Below, piece by piece: positions 33,621 to 45,626 of a stretch of DNA of 53,038 nucleotides. Position 1 is the stretch's first letter; each line of letters begins with the position of its first letter. The notes beneath the pieces were generated by a model that was given only the letters and a program-made list of their open reading frames with translations, did not search any database and had not been told where the DNA came from. The translations under genes and the position numbers were made by a program. The DNA comes from Gnetum montanum (Eukaryota > Streptophyta > Gnetopsida > Gnetales > Gnetaceae), in the NCBI GenBank assembly GCA_015680685.1, contig MNCI01006175.1, positions 4,826-57,863 of the forward strand, given 5' to 3'.

Positions 33621-35830
33621 ATGTCTCTTTCACATGGAAGTGATGATGCATCATATGAAGAGAACATTCATTAGAGAACTAATGAGATATATATTAAAGA
33701 AAATTGGAGTGACCAACCTCATGCAAGGGTTTCATATGTTCATGACCACCCTTACTACACTCAAGAACTACCTTAACCTAAGGTAGACAATCCTAGAGGA
33801 GATGGAGCTAGTCCTAGATTAGGAAGGGCCTCAAGGCCAAGGTCCTCCTCTAAACTTAGAAAATATAAATCAAGGGACCATGCAAAAAACTATAGGAGCC
33901 ATGGTGATTCTCCCAATTCCTCATCTTTCTCTTACTCTTCAACATCTAGTTCTAAAGAAGATGAATGTAGGCATAGAGATAGAGCTCCACTATGGGGTCA
34001 GGATAAAGATAGAAATCGAACCTAAGGGAAAAATCAAAGACATCAAAATGAGCATAAAGAAGATCATCATAATCAAATGAATAGAAATATAGATTATCAC
34101 CATGATGTGTCTAGTACAGGTGAATCCTTATTGGCTACTAGGGGCCTAACACATATTAGAGAGGTAGTTCAAATACCCCAAAGGAATTAAATGGATATTT
34201 GCATGAAACTTCTTAACATAAACAACATTTCTAAATTTATGGGGAGGCTATAATTCTGATCCACAACATCACTTACAAGCCTTCCAAGATGCAAATGCCT
34301 TGAAAAATATCAAAAATAAATGGCAAAAGCTTAAGCTCTTCCCCAAGACACTCATAGAAGAAGCTAAAAGTTGGTATAGATCATTGGAACTAGATTTAAT
34401 CCACTGGTGGTCCATGATGCTAGAACTTTTCAACAAAAAATACCTAACCTATGCAAGAGTGTCCAACTTGAGGAAACAAATCTAAGGGTGGAAGCAAGAA
34501 AATCATGAATCCTTGGATGTGGCCTTGGATAGATACTATTCTCTACTACATAGATGTCATGGCCATGATTTCTCTCCAAAAGAGCAACTTTTCCACATCA
34601 TGGATAGGCTTTGTAATGAAATAAGAGAGACCCTTGAGATTTATGTCCAAGGTCAATTATATGAATTAAAAGCCCATCAAATACAAACGCTAATAGAGCA
34701 AGTCATGAAAGAAGAAGGAGAGCTATGTAAATGAGAGAATGTAGAGGAAANGTGAAAGAAGAAGGAGAGCTATGTAAATGAGAGAATGTAGAGGAAAATA
34801 ACTAGGACCCAACTCTTCAAAAGAAAAGGATCCATATCTATGATAAGGAAAAAGAGGTAGCTCTCAATGAGGTGATTTCACAACAAATCTTGCCAATACA
34901 AAAGTCTATCAATGAGCTTGAAGTAAGTCTAGATAAGATGTGGGAGTTTATGAATGACAAAGTTACAACTTACATGAAAACTATAGAGGAGAGAGTAACA
35001 CAAAACAAATTAAGTGATCAAAACAAGAGAAGGAAAAAGAACCAAGAAACAGCTATGAACACTTATTGACAATGAGAAATGGATATAGAAGGAGAGGCTA
35101 TAGACTCAACCATACAAGAGAATGATGGATCTGACATTTACCTATATGACCATTCAAAGGGCTATTACCCAGCCATGTTACATCTACATGAGTATTGGAA
35201 TTTTGCATTGAATCCTAAGTTCGTACAAAAGTAAATGCCTAGGAAATTACCTTACTCACAACGTAATTATAGATAGTTCTACAACCAACCATACTATCCT
35301 AGTTGGACTTCTTATCAACCTCAAAACTACTATCAACCACAATGGTAAAACCCATAGTCATGGGGGAGGCCATCATCAAATTAGCACTACCCTTTGCGAG
35401 CCAAACTTGTATGGATATTACATTCAAAAACTTGTTTCCCCAACTAGTTCTACTTCCTCTACCTAAAATCACTGCTACCACTCTTGCAAATATCATCAAC
35501 CTACAACATCTTCTGAAGGATCAATACCTCACACCTCTCATCCTCCATCATATCCTCAATATTCTCATACATCCCTCCACCATATGTCACTGCCAACAAC
35601 ATAGAAAGGTTTGGCACAACAACATTAACGAAAGAATGCCACTTATGCTATGAACATATATGGAAATGATAATGCTAGTAGATCTCAACCACAACCTCGT
35701 AAATATCCTTTCTTTAGGATAGTTCCCATGCACAAGCACAAAAAATATAGACCTACTAGCACATCAAAACCAACACAAGGCCAATATGGTGCAACATCCT
35801 TCCTTGCTGAAATAATGTCTCCTAATCATA
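33621..35830 (+). pseudogene. gag: gag of element C
   Basis: ATG at 33621 opens a frame with few stops: serine-rich NSSSFSYSSTSSSKEDE near 33915-33965 and a charged/histidine stretch near 34020-34100. The gag domain is at 34290-34735: KTLIEEAKSWYRSLELD, HWWSMMLELFNKKYLTYARV, DVALDRYYSLLHRC. A short coiled-coil-like part follows (QKSINELEVSLDKMWEFMND, 34890-34950). The tail is Y/Q/P-rich (NQPYYPSW). It is the best preserved part of C, as expected if packaging is its role. It contains the N-duplication. Confidence 0.75.
34706..34797 (+). repeat. Duplicated block around a single N in C gag
   Basis: 34706-34750 and 34753-34797 are identical over 45 bp, with N at 34751. The frame of gag around it is disturbed by the copy. 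This fits an unmerged contig overlap. Confidence 0.7.
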
Positions 35831-35859
35831 CGTGAAAGCAAATAACCATCACCACTCCA

Positions 35860-36400
35860 ACATAGGATGGAAATGATGAACAAATCATTACTGAGAGATA
35901 GAAACCTCCATGCATTGCTAATAATGATAAAGGTTGTAGTTGTGGGCTGAAAATTCAAAATATTAACACAACCTACAACAAAGCAAAGGAATAAGTATGT
36001 GAGCAAAAACTAGTCTACGTAGTAGCCACTAAACCAGAAGGCACCTAGTGCCTTGAAAATGAGAATATAAAAGTGTTTCAAGGATGCATGGAAACAATTG
36101 AACCACTTATTAGTTCTAGACTTAAAAAAATGGACCAAACAGAGGACTTAGACACAAATATCTTACACTTTGATTATACACTAGAAGAAGATTTAAATAA
36201 GGAGACCTGGGAATCCTAGATCCCCCAAAATAGAATACCTTCAAGTCTAGATGAAGATACATCACTGAATGATCCAAATGAGACTATCACCAATGTTAGA
36301 TGTGCTACCACATGATTAATTAAATGAGTAATAGTGATAGATGGGAAAGCAATGGTGTATAACCACAAAATTGTGCCATCCTTCTCCCAGATGTGCAATC
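35860..36400 (+). pseudogene. Protease-linker remnant of C
   Basis: Long weakly interrupted frame: QKPPCIANNDKGCSC aligns with the KCIPCIMYSDNGCNCVQ end of protease in A, and LVYVVATKPEGT.CLE with the linker CLYVVATNQEGTQWL of E. TEDLDTNILHFDYTLEED and following residues have no counterpart that I recognise. The active site and all of RT onward are missing, so protease and pol were removed up to the post-integrase purine tract. Confidence 0.6.
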
Positions 36401-36410
36401 ATAAGATTAG

Positions 36411-36424
36411 TCATGGGGGAGATG
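36411..36424 (+). promoter_or_regulatory. Second, internal polypurine tract (C)
   Basis: tcatgggggagatg, like gtgggggagatg in A. It is retained although pol is gone. Confidence 0.5.
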
Positions 36425-38585
36425 CACCATCTCATTTCAAGAACTAATAAGTATTTTTCACCTTTTTTTTGTTTTACAATTTTCTATCATTTTTCTATTT
36501 CTTTCAAAATTTTCCAATTCTTCATATGTTTTCCATTTCTTAAAATTTTTCTTTTCTTTATATTTTTCTCTTTTCTTAAGCAATTTTCTTTATGTTTATG
36601 CATGTTGTTTAAGTTTTTGTTAAGAAAATTGTTAAGTCATGATGTAGAAGCCAATGCTATGTGTTGGGTTTTTGTGCTATGCTATTAAGATGATTGGGTA
36701 AGTAATTGTGTAAAGTAGTGAGACCACCTCATCCATCCCTCCAATTCTCTGCATAAAAGGTCTTTTTCATGGAAACAATTTGGTTCTTCTTTCATGAAAC
36801 TAAAATTAATCAATGATCATTATACCTTGAACCAAGAGGGAATGATCAAGTGGGAATGGTAAGGGTATGACCTCAAGGGGATTTTTTGGGTTCTCTTCTT
36901 AACTTCCTTTGTGTGGTTTATTACTCCTTGAGAAACATATCATCACTCCTTTGTCAGCCAATAAATAGGAAGCTATGTCTTTGCATGATGTGGTTTCCAT
37001 TTCAAAAAAATTTCAAATCCAAATAAAAAAAAAAGAGAAAAAGGAAAAAACAAACAAAAAATGAAAAAAAATAAAAAAAGAGAGAAGAAAATAATAATAA
37101 TGGGAATTCAAAGCACATCCCTTGGACACAATAATGGGCTACAAGCACTGGTTATGAGGCTAAAAAGACATGTTACCTATGCCTAAAGGCACCCCTCTAA
37201 CTAAAGCCCTTCCTTCTTTCTTCTCTTTTCTTCTCTTTTTGATGTGATGATCATTCTTTGAGGTGGTTGTGAACTCATGGTAGTTAGCAAGAAGAAACAA
37301 ATCAATGCAAGGTCACTGTTCATGGTGTGGACTTGGTATGAACATGAACAAATAGGTATGCTGATCATTTTAATCACATTTTTCACAAGAACCTATTGTG
37401 GACATGGTCAAGTACCTTACATCCCGATATCTGCAATCCCTTCTCATCTCATTATTCACCTCACTGTTGCATGTGATTATGAACATTTCGGTTTTGTGTG
37501 GTGTAGTCCAACATCCCAACCACGGTAGTTGTGTATTGTTGGAAAAAAGGCATGGTCTACATTTAACTTCTCGGATGCCCATAGACATCTATAGAAGTGG
37601 TTATGCGAGGGAATTATGGCAGGAGCCTACTTTGGGGAGTACCTACTTGCATAACTTTTTTTGATCATGGCTTTAAAATAACCTTCACATCTTCTAGAAT
37701 GTTAGTGATGGTTTCTTTGAATTTATGCATGATTTTGGAACTACTTCTCATCTATTTCATTAATTTTTCCTACTTTTCTATTTCCATATCCATTAATATT
37801 TCTTGGCCATCTTCTAAATTAGACCTTTGGATTCAATTGTTCAAAAACTTATGTGCTTCTGGAGTTATGGTCATTAGTCATGGCGTTTAGGGATGTCCAC
37901 TTTGAAATTTTTCAATCCTATTTTCGAACATCATGGTAACCAATAATGTGAACAGCTTGATGATTTTAGTTACCTCATAGCCTTAGGCATAGGATGATGT
38001 CATAACCTTGTGCTTAAATGCAAACCAAGGGATTCGAAAAGGGTTCATTATTAAGAAATATTTACCAAGACTAATGTTGATCCTTTGGTGACTACATGTG
38101 ATGCTAAAAGAAAAGCCTAAGAAAGAAGGTCTTTTACTAGGCACAAAAATGAAGCTAAGAGAGGGACAATGGAGGATATGCCCATGGAAAAATCATAGCA
38201 CATACAAGATAGCAACTCAAGTATCGCATGTTTACTAGATCCATGGGACAATGAGAAGAAATTTCAATACATTTTTTAAGAATGTTCTACATAACTAGAG
38301 AAGCATCAACATAATAATCGAGGCTGGAAGTCCACCACCACTAGCAACAACAAGAAGAATTATCTTCAATGGATTTTTTAAGACCTCTACAAATTTTGTA
38401 ATATTCAATATCTATCCAATATTTTTGTCATTTTTTCATTTTGTAGTGTATCCACTTGAACAAAATTTTGTAATGTGGCACTTAGAGTTAGCTAGTAGTT
38501 AGCGTTGGTCAATAATTGCATCATTCCCAATTTTTTGTAAAGAAAGCTCGATCCTATCTTGTTAACTCAAGGATAAGCTTTCATT
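36425..38585 (+). other. Element C spacer and ORF3 tail remnant
   Basis: 36425-36620 is T-rich. 36960-37660 matches the other spacers (aattcaaagcacatcccttg, cctactttggggag). 37660-38040 has no TATA box or U3-like motif like those of A and P1. 38050-38400 reads TTCDAKRKA, HKNEAKRGTMED, EKHQHNNRG and may be an ORF3 end or an unrelated piece. I see no intact gene. Confidence 0.5.
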
Positions 38586-38599
38586 GAATTGTGGGGGTA
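38586..38599 (+). promoter_or_regulatory. 3' polypurine tract (C)
   Basis: gaattgtgggggta directly before the 3' LTR TGATGAAG. Confidence 0.75.
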
Positions 38600-39482
38600 T
38601 GATGAAGTGTATTTTATCTAGCTCCAATATTGGATATTTTATATCAGAGCCCTGATATTGGATACTCAATATTGGGGCCTAAGAAGTGATGTCGAATATC
38701 CAATATCATGGGATGTATGCGAACCTATAGATATAACAATTGGATGCATAGTTCGGACATTTCTTTGCCAATAGAGTAGCTGAACTCTTGCAGTTTTATT
38801 TTGTGATCTTAGAAAACAATCATTGAGTGCCCGCAATGTGAATCTGATTCAATTGTATGACATCTTATTCAAGTGGCAATGTACCTAAACATATTCCATG
38901 AATGACAATAAGAGCGAGATTGATTCTCATTCATTATAGCACTTTGACTTAGATTAGATTTATTTTACATGCAATTTACTTAGCATGTACTTAGTTAATA
39001 TTTACTTTTCTATGCATATTAATGAATTGGCAAAATCAGCACAACCAGGTTCAAGTGTAAGCACATATTCACTAGGTAACCCAAGTAGCATTATTGTTTG
39101 GTTTACCCAGTAGCATAGCATTTGGCAATCCCAGTAGTGGATATGTGGGTTCGAGATGTGTACAACAAGCTGGGAATGGACATAATTGTCCATAGGCAAG
39201 TTTAGACTTTAATTTTTATTGTTAATTAATTTAAATAATTGATTTCTTTATTATCATTAGGAGTAGCATAAGGTCGAAACAACATCAAGCATCTTATGCC
39301 TCACTTTGGACTAAACCATATGTGACAAAGCTACCACTAGTCCAAGTGGGAGGACAACAAATTGCAAATAAGGCATAATAATCTAGGTGCCACAACTTGT
39401 CCCATCCATCAAATTCGTCTGGGTCATGCGTGCATGCTTATGATTTATATGGTTGGGCATAGGGGGTACCCACCACTCATTA
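38600..39482 (+). repeat. Element C 3' LTR
   Basis: 883 bp, TGATGAAGTG...CACTCATTA. It has extra gatattgg-type copies in U3, and near 38965-38995 a short internal repeat (acatgcaatttacttag / catgtacttag) absent from the 5' copy, which explains most of the 45-bp length difference. Confidence 0.85.
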
Positions 39483-39487
39483 CTCTC
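39483..39487. repeat. Target-site duplication of C, right copy
   Basis: ctctc, paired with ctctt at 32653-32657. It lies in a CT-rich stretch, so chance similarity is possible. Confidence 0.6.
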
Positions 39488-40230
39488 TCTCTCGACAAGC
39501 CTAATCCTTTCTCTTCTTCTCTCATGGTTATCCTCTTCTTCATTAGGATGTCTTCTTTAATGTGTGTATCTCTCATGATCTTATTCATCTTTGTCTCTTA
39601 TTAGAATCTATAGATGAGTGTGAGGAAGAATAGGAAAGAGTTGTAAAATAGTACCAGTTGGTTTTCCTCTTGTGGCTCCTTAATTCATCTCTTTTTGATT
39701 CAGTGGAGGTCTTAAGCCTTGAATTCCTCTAAGTCTGGAGTCTTCCTTATCTCCTTTGGATGTTTTTATATTTTGATAGGATCCTCAATATGGATTATTA
39801 GTATTTAAGAATGAGATCCATGAGTTTGATAAAATTTCTTCATTTGAAATGTAGCATCTTAATTTTCCTCTAGGACAACTATTTGAGGTACTTTCTTTCC
39901 CTTTTCATGCTCATATCTTATCTCCATAGCAACATCCATTCTTACTTAAGCCTTTATTGGTTAGTATGGCCTAGTCATGTGTTTGGTGATGTGGTAATCT
40001 TCTTGTACATGGCCAAGGTTTGACCTCATAAGGATTTCTTGAAGCATTAATGGTGTTGAACGTGCTAAAGGTAAGATAATGTTACCATATAAATCTCTTC
40101 ATCTGAGTTGTTTATCTTGGTGAAAAACAAATGTGAAGTCAAGATAGTAAGGATTAGTGTATGCATAGGAAATTTTGGTTAGCATCGATGCACTCTAATC
40201 TTCTTCATTATAATCCCCTATCATGAATCT
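39488..40230 (-). pseudogene. gag: gag of element B, N-terminal part
   Basis: Minus strand, starting near 40210: KISYAYTNPYYLDFTFVFHQ aligns with VYAHLDEHVPDFTFILHQDE of D. A charged region follows down to the C insertion at 39488. The start codon is not clear. The continuation is at 32652. Confidence 0.6.
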
Positions 40231-40406
40231 TATTAAATTCAGTAGTAGGTTGTGATTTTTCCTTAATTGTGAAATCCATATTGAGTGCTTAATGCTTAAG
40301 TATGTGTGTACTTTTTAAAAAATTAGTTTAAATGTGAAAGATATACTTGATGATACTTGATACAATGAACTTTGTAAAATCAACTACCTAGCTAACATTG
40401 ATACAA

Positions 40407-40424
40407 CCCCAGCAATGTCACCAA
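40407..40424 (-). promoter_or_regulatory. Primer-binding site of B (tRNA-Asp type)
   Basis: Plus strand ccccagcaatgtcaccaa is the reverse complement of ttggtgacattgctgggg, four changes from the tRNA-Asp primer site. It adjoins the 5' LTR. Confidence 0.75.
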
Positions 40425-41299
40425 TGATAAGTGGTTATGTAGTCCAACACTTAACCATACAAGTCACAAGTGTACATGTGTGACCTGATCATAATCTATG
40501 GATGGCCAATGTAGATTTACTAGTAGTTGATATTCAGTTTGCAATTGTTAACTTCTCACATTGAATTAGCAAAGTTCAAGTTGTATGGTTTAACTCTCAA
40601 TGAGGCATATGATATGATGATGTTATTTGGCTTTAATTAGACTAAATGTCAACATGGTGAAAAGTAATTGTAATTTCTATGTCTAAGTACAAGACAAGTA
40701 GAAAACTATTCTAGCCTATAAATGATAATTATCCATTCCTGGCTTGTTGTACACATCTTGAGCTAATGTAACTATCATTGGAACTACTAAGTGAATCAAG
40801 TGAACTTACTATTGGGTTACCAAACAATTATACTCTACACTTGAAACCAATTGTACTTATATCACCTTACTAAAGGACATTAAAAAAGTAAAGTACTTGG
40901 AAAATGTAAATGTCTTAAGAAAAGTAAACATGCTAAAAAGTAAAATTAAGCCAAGTAAAAAAAAAAAAAAAAGCTAAGTGAACTGTTGCGATGGTAGAAA
41001 CAATCTCAATCTTTATCTTTGATTATGAATTGTACCAAAAAATAATCCAATTGAACAAAGATTCTATGCAATTGTTAAACACCACAATGCAAACATTTAT
41101 TCTATTGGTAAGTCTAAGTTACAAAAACAAACTACAAGAATCTAGCCAAGTGTTGGCAAAAGTTTTTCATTTTGACATGATAGTGGGTTGGTATTTATAG
41201 GCATGACCATGACCCACTACATTGCATCTACAATTATGTATGCATAGCTACAATATTGTAGATACGATATCACAATCAATTAACAAAAGGATTTTATCA
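40425..41299 (-). repeat. Element B 5' LTR
   Basis: 875 bp, aligned end to end with 20770-21652. High end reads gattttatca (LTR start TGATAAAATC on the minus strand). A 14-bp A run at 40960-40973 is a copy-specific expansion. Confidence 0.85.
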
Positions 41300-41304
41300 A
41301 CTAA
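41300..41304. repeat. Target-site duplication of B, right copy
   Basis: actaa, paired with gctaa at 20765-20769. Confidence 0.65.
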
Positions 41305-41439
41305 CATCTCATTATTAAAGAGTATATATATTCATTTAGTTTTGGTTCCAACATCTCATTTTATCATGTAGATGTTATGAAAAGTAGATAAGGATTCCCA
41401 TATCAAGAACAAGTGTAGATAAAGAAGTAAGTTTAATAG

Positions 41440-43397
41440 TAAAAATTTCTAATGGTAACCTAGAACATTAGCACTCTCAATAAAAAGACTTATGAAATTA
41501 CCAATGTCATGAAAAGATAAAGAATCATTTTGGCTTGCCTCCAAGAAACAAAATGGAAAGGGAAGAAAGCTAATGATTTAGGCTAGGGTTACAAACTCTT
41601 TTACTTAGAAAAAAAATCACTGAAATGGAGTGGGCATCATCATTGATAATCTATAAAAGATAAAATGGTACAAGTATATTGTTATGGCAATCAAATTATG
41701 GCTATCAAACTTGTGCTTGGAAATAAGATCATCAACATCAACAATGTATATGCTTTTCAAATTGGCCTGGAAAATTCCATCAAGCAAGATTGTTAGGATT
41801 CTATGGATCTGGTTCTTCACAATATTCTCTAGCAAGAATGCATATTCATTGAAGGGGATTTTAATGATCATGTTGGATCTAATAAACTTGGATATGATAG
41901 GATTCATGTAGGACATGAATTTGAAGAGTGCAATGATATGAGAGATTTACTACTGTAATTTGCAAGTGCCTATAACTTTATAATTATAAATAATTATTTC
42001 AAGAAGAGGATTGAACATTTAATTACATATAAGAGTGGTATGGATAAAATAAAAATTAATTATTTCTTACTACATAAAAGAGAGCATGCTATGTGCAAAG
42101 ATTACAAGGTCATATTTGGAGAGTACCTTATAATTCAACATTGATTAATGGTCATGGACTTAGCTATATAGATATTCAAAGGTAGTATGAGAAAAGAGAA
42201 TAAATGCATAAAATGGTGGAATTTGAAAAAAGATAACATCATCTTATTCAAAGAACAACTACTTCAGAAAGGCACCTTGAATTGAAATTGCTCTACAAAT
42301 TTAATTTAAGGGGAAATGAAAATTTGCATTTAGAAAATTAGAAAGAACATTTTAGATGAAACAAAAGGAAAAAATACATCCTAAAGGAGACATCATGGTA
42401 GAGTGATGAAGTGCAACATTCTATCCAAAATAAGAAAAATTCTTTAAAGAATGGAAACAAAGTGGTAGCCAAGACAATAGGTTGATATACATAATGGAAA
42501 AAGAAAAGGAAAATAGTAGTAGTAGACAAAAAAAACCATAAGAACTTGGATAACTTTTATGAGAAATTAAGAATAAAGGAAGGAGAAAAATCTATTTATA
42601 AATTGTAAAAAATTAGAAACAAGAGATGTAAGAATATTAATCATGTCAAATGTATCAAGGTGATAGATGAAAGAATTTTAGTAAAAGATAATGAAAATTT
42701 GGATAAGTGAAAAAATTATCTTTAAGAATCATTAAATGAAAAATTTCCAATAGAAGATGTCTAAAAAGCAGAACCAATTGTTGGTTCAATTAATGAACTT
42801 TCCTTCTCTAAGGCAAATATAATCTTTTCAAAATAAATAATGGAAAAGTTGTTGAACCAAATAAAATTTCTATCAAAGCTTAGAAAGCACTAGGAAATAA
42901 AGGAGTTCCTTGATTGCCATACTTATTTAACAAGATTTTGAAAAATGAAAAAAATACTCAACAATTGGAGAAAAAGCCTTGTTCCCATCTACAAAAATAA
43001 ATGAGATGTATAAAATTCTGCAAACTATAGAGGGATTAAGCTAATGAGCCATATCATGAAGCTTTGAGAGAGTTGTAGAGTAGTGCCTCAAACTTGAATC
43101 AACAATATCAGAAAATCAATTTGGATTTATGCCATAACGATCTTCTATAGAGATTATTTTCTTGATATGATAATTGATGGAGAAATTCAAAAAAAAAGAA
43201 AAAAATCTCCATATGATATTTATTAACATAGAAGAAGCACATGATAGAGTGCCTAAAGATATTATTTGATGGGCCTTGCAAAGCAAAAACATCATTGATA
43301 AATATATTAATGTAATTCAACACACATATGAATGAGCTACTACTAAAATTAGAACATTCTGTGAAACAACATCTAATTTTCCAATCATAGTAGGTCT
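41440..43397 (+). pseudogene. RTE-type LINE remnant (endonuclease and RT)
   Basis: Endonuclease part: NISTLNKKTYEI, ILACLQETKWKGKKA (catalytic E in QETKW, about 41535-41575), GYKLFY, GVGIIIDN, VYAFQIGLENSIKQDC, FIEGDFNDHVGSN (D-x-N box, 41845-41885) and FFKKRIEHLITYKSG. RT part from about 42840: EPNKISIKAWKALGNKG, NQFGFMP.RS (43115-43140), LMEKFKKKKKNLHMIFINIE, AHDRVPKDII and ALQSKNIIDKYINVIQ. It stops near 43397 before the F/Y-x-D-D box. This order is that of the plant RTE-clade LINEs often annotated as craniofacial-development-protein-like. Many stops; truncated. Confidence 0.8.
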
Positions 43398-44105
43398 GAT
43401 GACATGGAAGTGATAATTCAAGGTCAAAAAGTATAATGAACTAACCCAACCTAACTGCCAATTTACCAAAATCATGTCCTTAATAATGTATTTGTGAAAG
43501 TAAACAAGATATTTTAACATATATAATAAGATTTGAAAAACTAAAACTGAAGCTGAAAGCTAAATGCATTGGTAAATTCTTCAATTATAATGTAAGAAAT
43601 AAATATATATATGAATAAGAGTAATGTAATCAAAGAATTTATATAATAGGAATATAGCTAAGAAAATTGATAATAAAGCATTTAAATAATCATAAATATC
43701 CTTACACTAGTTTACGATGATAATGATAATTAGGATAGCTTGTTAGAAATAACTTCTTTAATTAGCTTTTCAATCATGAATCCTTTTCCGAAGCAGAAGC
43801 AACTAGGCTTATATAATACTAATATTAAGTTTTTGAAGATATATACAAAATTATTCTCAATTCAAAAATTAGTATACAACACAACCTTTACATGCACACA
43901 TATCTTACATAATTTAAACCCTCCTTTGGGGGTTTTTAAGAGAAGATAATAAATCTAATGCAAAACCATATGTATAGCCAAATAAGAATTAGTAATAGAA
44001 CTATTAGGTAATTAAAATATAAGAGAAAATCCATCTTCACATTGCACACCAACCACTAGAAATATATATACATTCTTTATTAGTAAAATCATTATAAGAA
44101 GTTCT

Positions 44106-44414
44106 TTAGTAGTGGGAAGCTCATGCAACTTATCAACTCCATTGGTATATGCTCTATGTGCCTTCTTAAGAGCCCGCCCCACCAACGCAACCATAGAGCT
44201 CAATGGTAGGTGCATAACTCATTAGTTACAACTCTATGTGCCATGTGGAATCCCATCACCACTAATGCAACCATAGAGGGAAATGACAGGCATCATCATA
44301 ATCATGCAAGATCAACTAGTCATAACTCTATGTGTCATGTGAAAGCCTATTCCCACCAATGTAACCATAGAGGCCAATGGTAGGCATATTATATAATGAG
44401 ATTCCCACCACTAT
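44106..44414. repeat. Three regular stem-loop units inside a fold-back
   Basis: CTCTATG and CATAGAG pair at 44152/44192, 44232/44272 and 44326/44366. The arms start exactly 40 bp apart in all three units, so each loop is 33 nt. Loop sequences are related (ccaccaa.gcaac). The set is flanked by ttagtagtgggaagctcat (44106-44124) and its imperfect inverse atgagattcccaccactata (44396-44415). Confidence 0.65.
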
Positions 44415-44955
44415 AAGAAGTACTTAACAATGCAAGAATAATTATAGTTAAGCATCAAGTAAAACCATATTTATAAAGTGTACATCAAATCAATCTACAG
44501 AGTGTTCACAAAGAAAAGATATACTACTTAATTAAATCAAACTATTTTCAAAACCCTCTTGTACAAAAGAGGAAGGTTATGTGCACCAAAGGTCATGGCC
44601 CTGGCTACCTACATACCCTTGTAAATTTTACAAGGAATTAAGTCCACATAGTTCTTAAATTAGAAGGTCAATCATCAAACACATACACACATCAAGAGAT
44701 GATTAAGATTATTCATGTATAATTTATTTTTCCTAATAACCTTCATTTGGCATGATCAAAGAATCTTAAAAGATAATATTATCGTATTAGCACTTAAGAA
44801 TTATATAATTAAAAATCCACACCTAAATATAGCCTCTATGTCTCTTAATTAGATAATGAACAAAGTAATAGTAACTTCATACAAGATATAAGTATCACCA
44901 TAATACAAGTAAATTAATCTTATGTTATGCACAAACATGTATACATGTATGCAAC

Positions 44956-44980
44956 ATACACACACACACATGCACACACC
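44956..44980. repeat. AC microsatellite
   Basis: Run of ac/ca dinucleotides interrupted by one tg. Confidence 0.8.
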
Positions 44981-45626
44981 CTAATAAAATTTAGTTACAT
45001 TAGAATAGGGGTAGGAGATGGACTTATCCAAACCTTAAGAATTCTTTTGAAGGACTTCTTCTTTGATTTTCTCATGCTCCTAGTCCTTATGTTCTATGAT
45101 GATGAATATCGTGTTAGATGAATATACCCATTTGTATTAAACATATGACTTGAAACCATAAAGTGCATAACACATCTTTCAAAATAACATAGACCTTTTA
45201 TGGATCTCAAAAATAATATTAATAATAGTTAAAAACTTTAGTGTACATCACATGCTTAGCACTCAGTACAAAATAGCAAAAACGACATGGAAAAGAAAAA
45301 CTTTCCAATTTTAAGAATGTCTACTCAACTATACAACCTTACAATTACTATTTTGAAAAATCAAAAGAGAAAATTTAATTATTAGTAGGGAAGATGATTC
45401 TAATCTTAATAACATTTAAATAACTTTTAACATCTATGATTGAACTTAAAATTGCAAAATAATTTAAGATAGCAATAGAATATTATGGTGAAATACTAAC
45501 TATTGTTGAGAAGGTAGATCTAATACAAAATGTTGTCCTATATTAGTCATCATGATTATTTCATTACTTAATGTTAATCTTATATTGAGAATTTTTATCA
45601 TCAACTATAATTTATTTGTTAATTCA

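Larger units (their letters stand above)
32658..39482 (+). mobile_element. Element C: pol-less Athila-like element nested in B
   Basis: 6.8 kb with both LTRs, a good primer site, gag, a short protease-linker remnant, the post-pol purine tract, the spacer and a 3' purine tract. RT, RNase H and integrase are absent, and most of ORF3 is missing. It is inserted in the gag of B in opposite orientation with a 5-bp target duplication. LTRs differ at roughly one site in seven by eye. It may have moved as a non-autonomous element using proteins of relatives. Confidence 0.85.
20770..41299 (-). mobile_element. Element B: Athila-like LTR retrotransposon with full gene order
   Basis: Runs right to left: 5' LTR 40425-41299, primer site, gag (split by element C), protease, RT, RNase H, integrase, second purine tract, spacer, ORF3, purine tract, 3' LTR 20770-21652. 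Target duplication gctaa (20765-20769) / actaa (41300-41304), one mismatch. Without nested C it is about 13.7 kb. It is the only element here with RNase H and the integrase N-terminal part still readable. All frames carry stops. Confidence 0.88.
43398..45626. other. Unassigned AT-rich interval
   Basis: No gene or element end recognised apart from the stem-loop array at 44106-44414 and an AC microsatellite. A less AT-rich patch at 44560-44660 (accaaaggtcatggccctgg) could be an old exon or repeat piece, but I cannot assign it. Confidence 0.4.

Noticed and set aside
35303-35653. 116-codon plus frame in element C
   Set aside because: It is an alternative frame of the Y/Q/P-rich gag tail. The expected gag-like string NQPYYPSW reads in another frame.
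37021-37095. A-rich stretch as a LINE or SINE poly(A) tail
   Set aside because: It sits within the collinear spacer of C at the place where A has its own A-run, with no element upstream and no target duplication.
41617-41916. 99-codon minus-strand frame near the B 5' LTR
   Set aside because: It is antisense to the RTE endonuclease, which shows catalytic boxes on the plus strand.
44146-44392. CRISPR-like array (three spaced repeats)
   Set aside because: Only three units, with related rather than unique intervening sequence, in plant-type DNA. The feature is a stem-loop repeat, not CRISPR.
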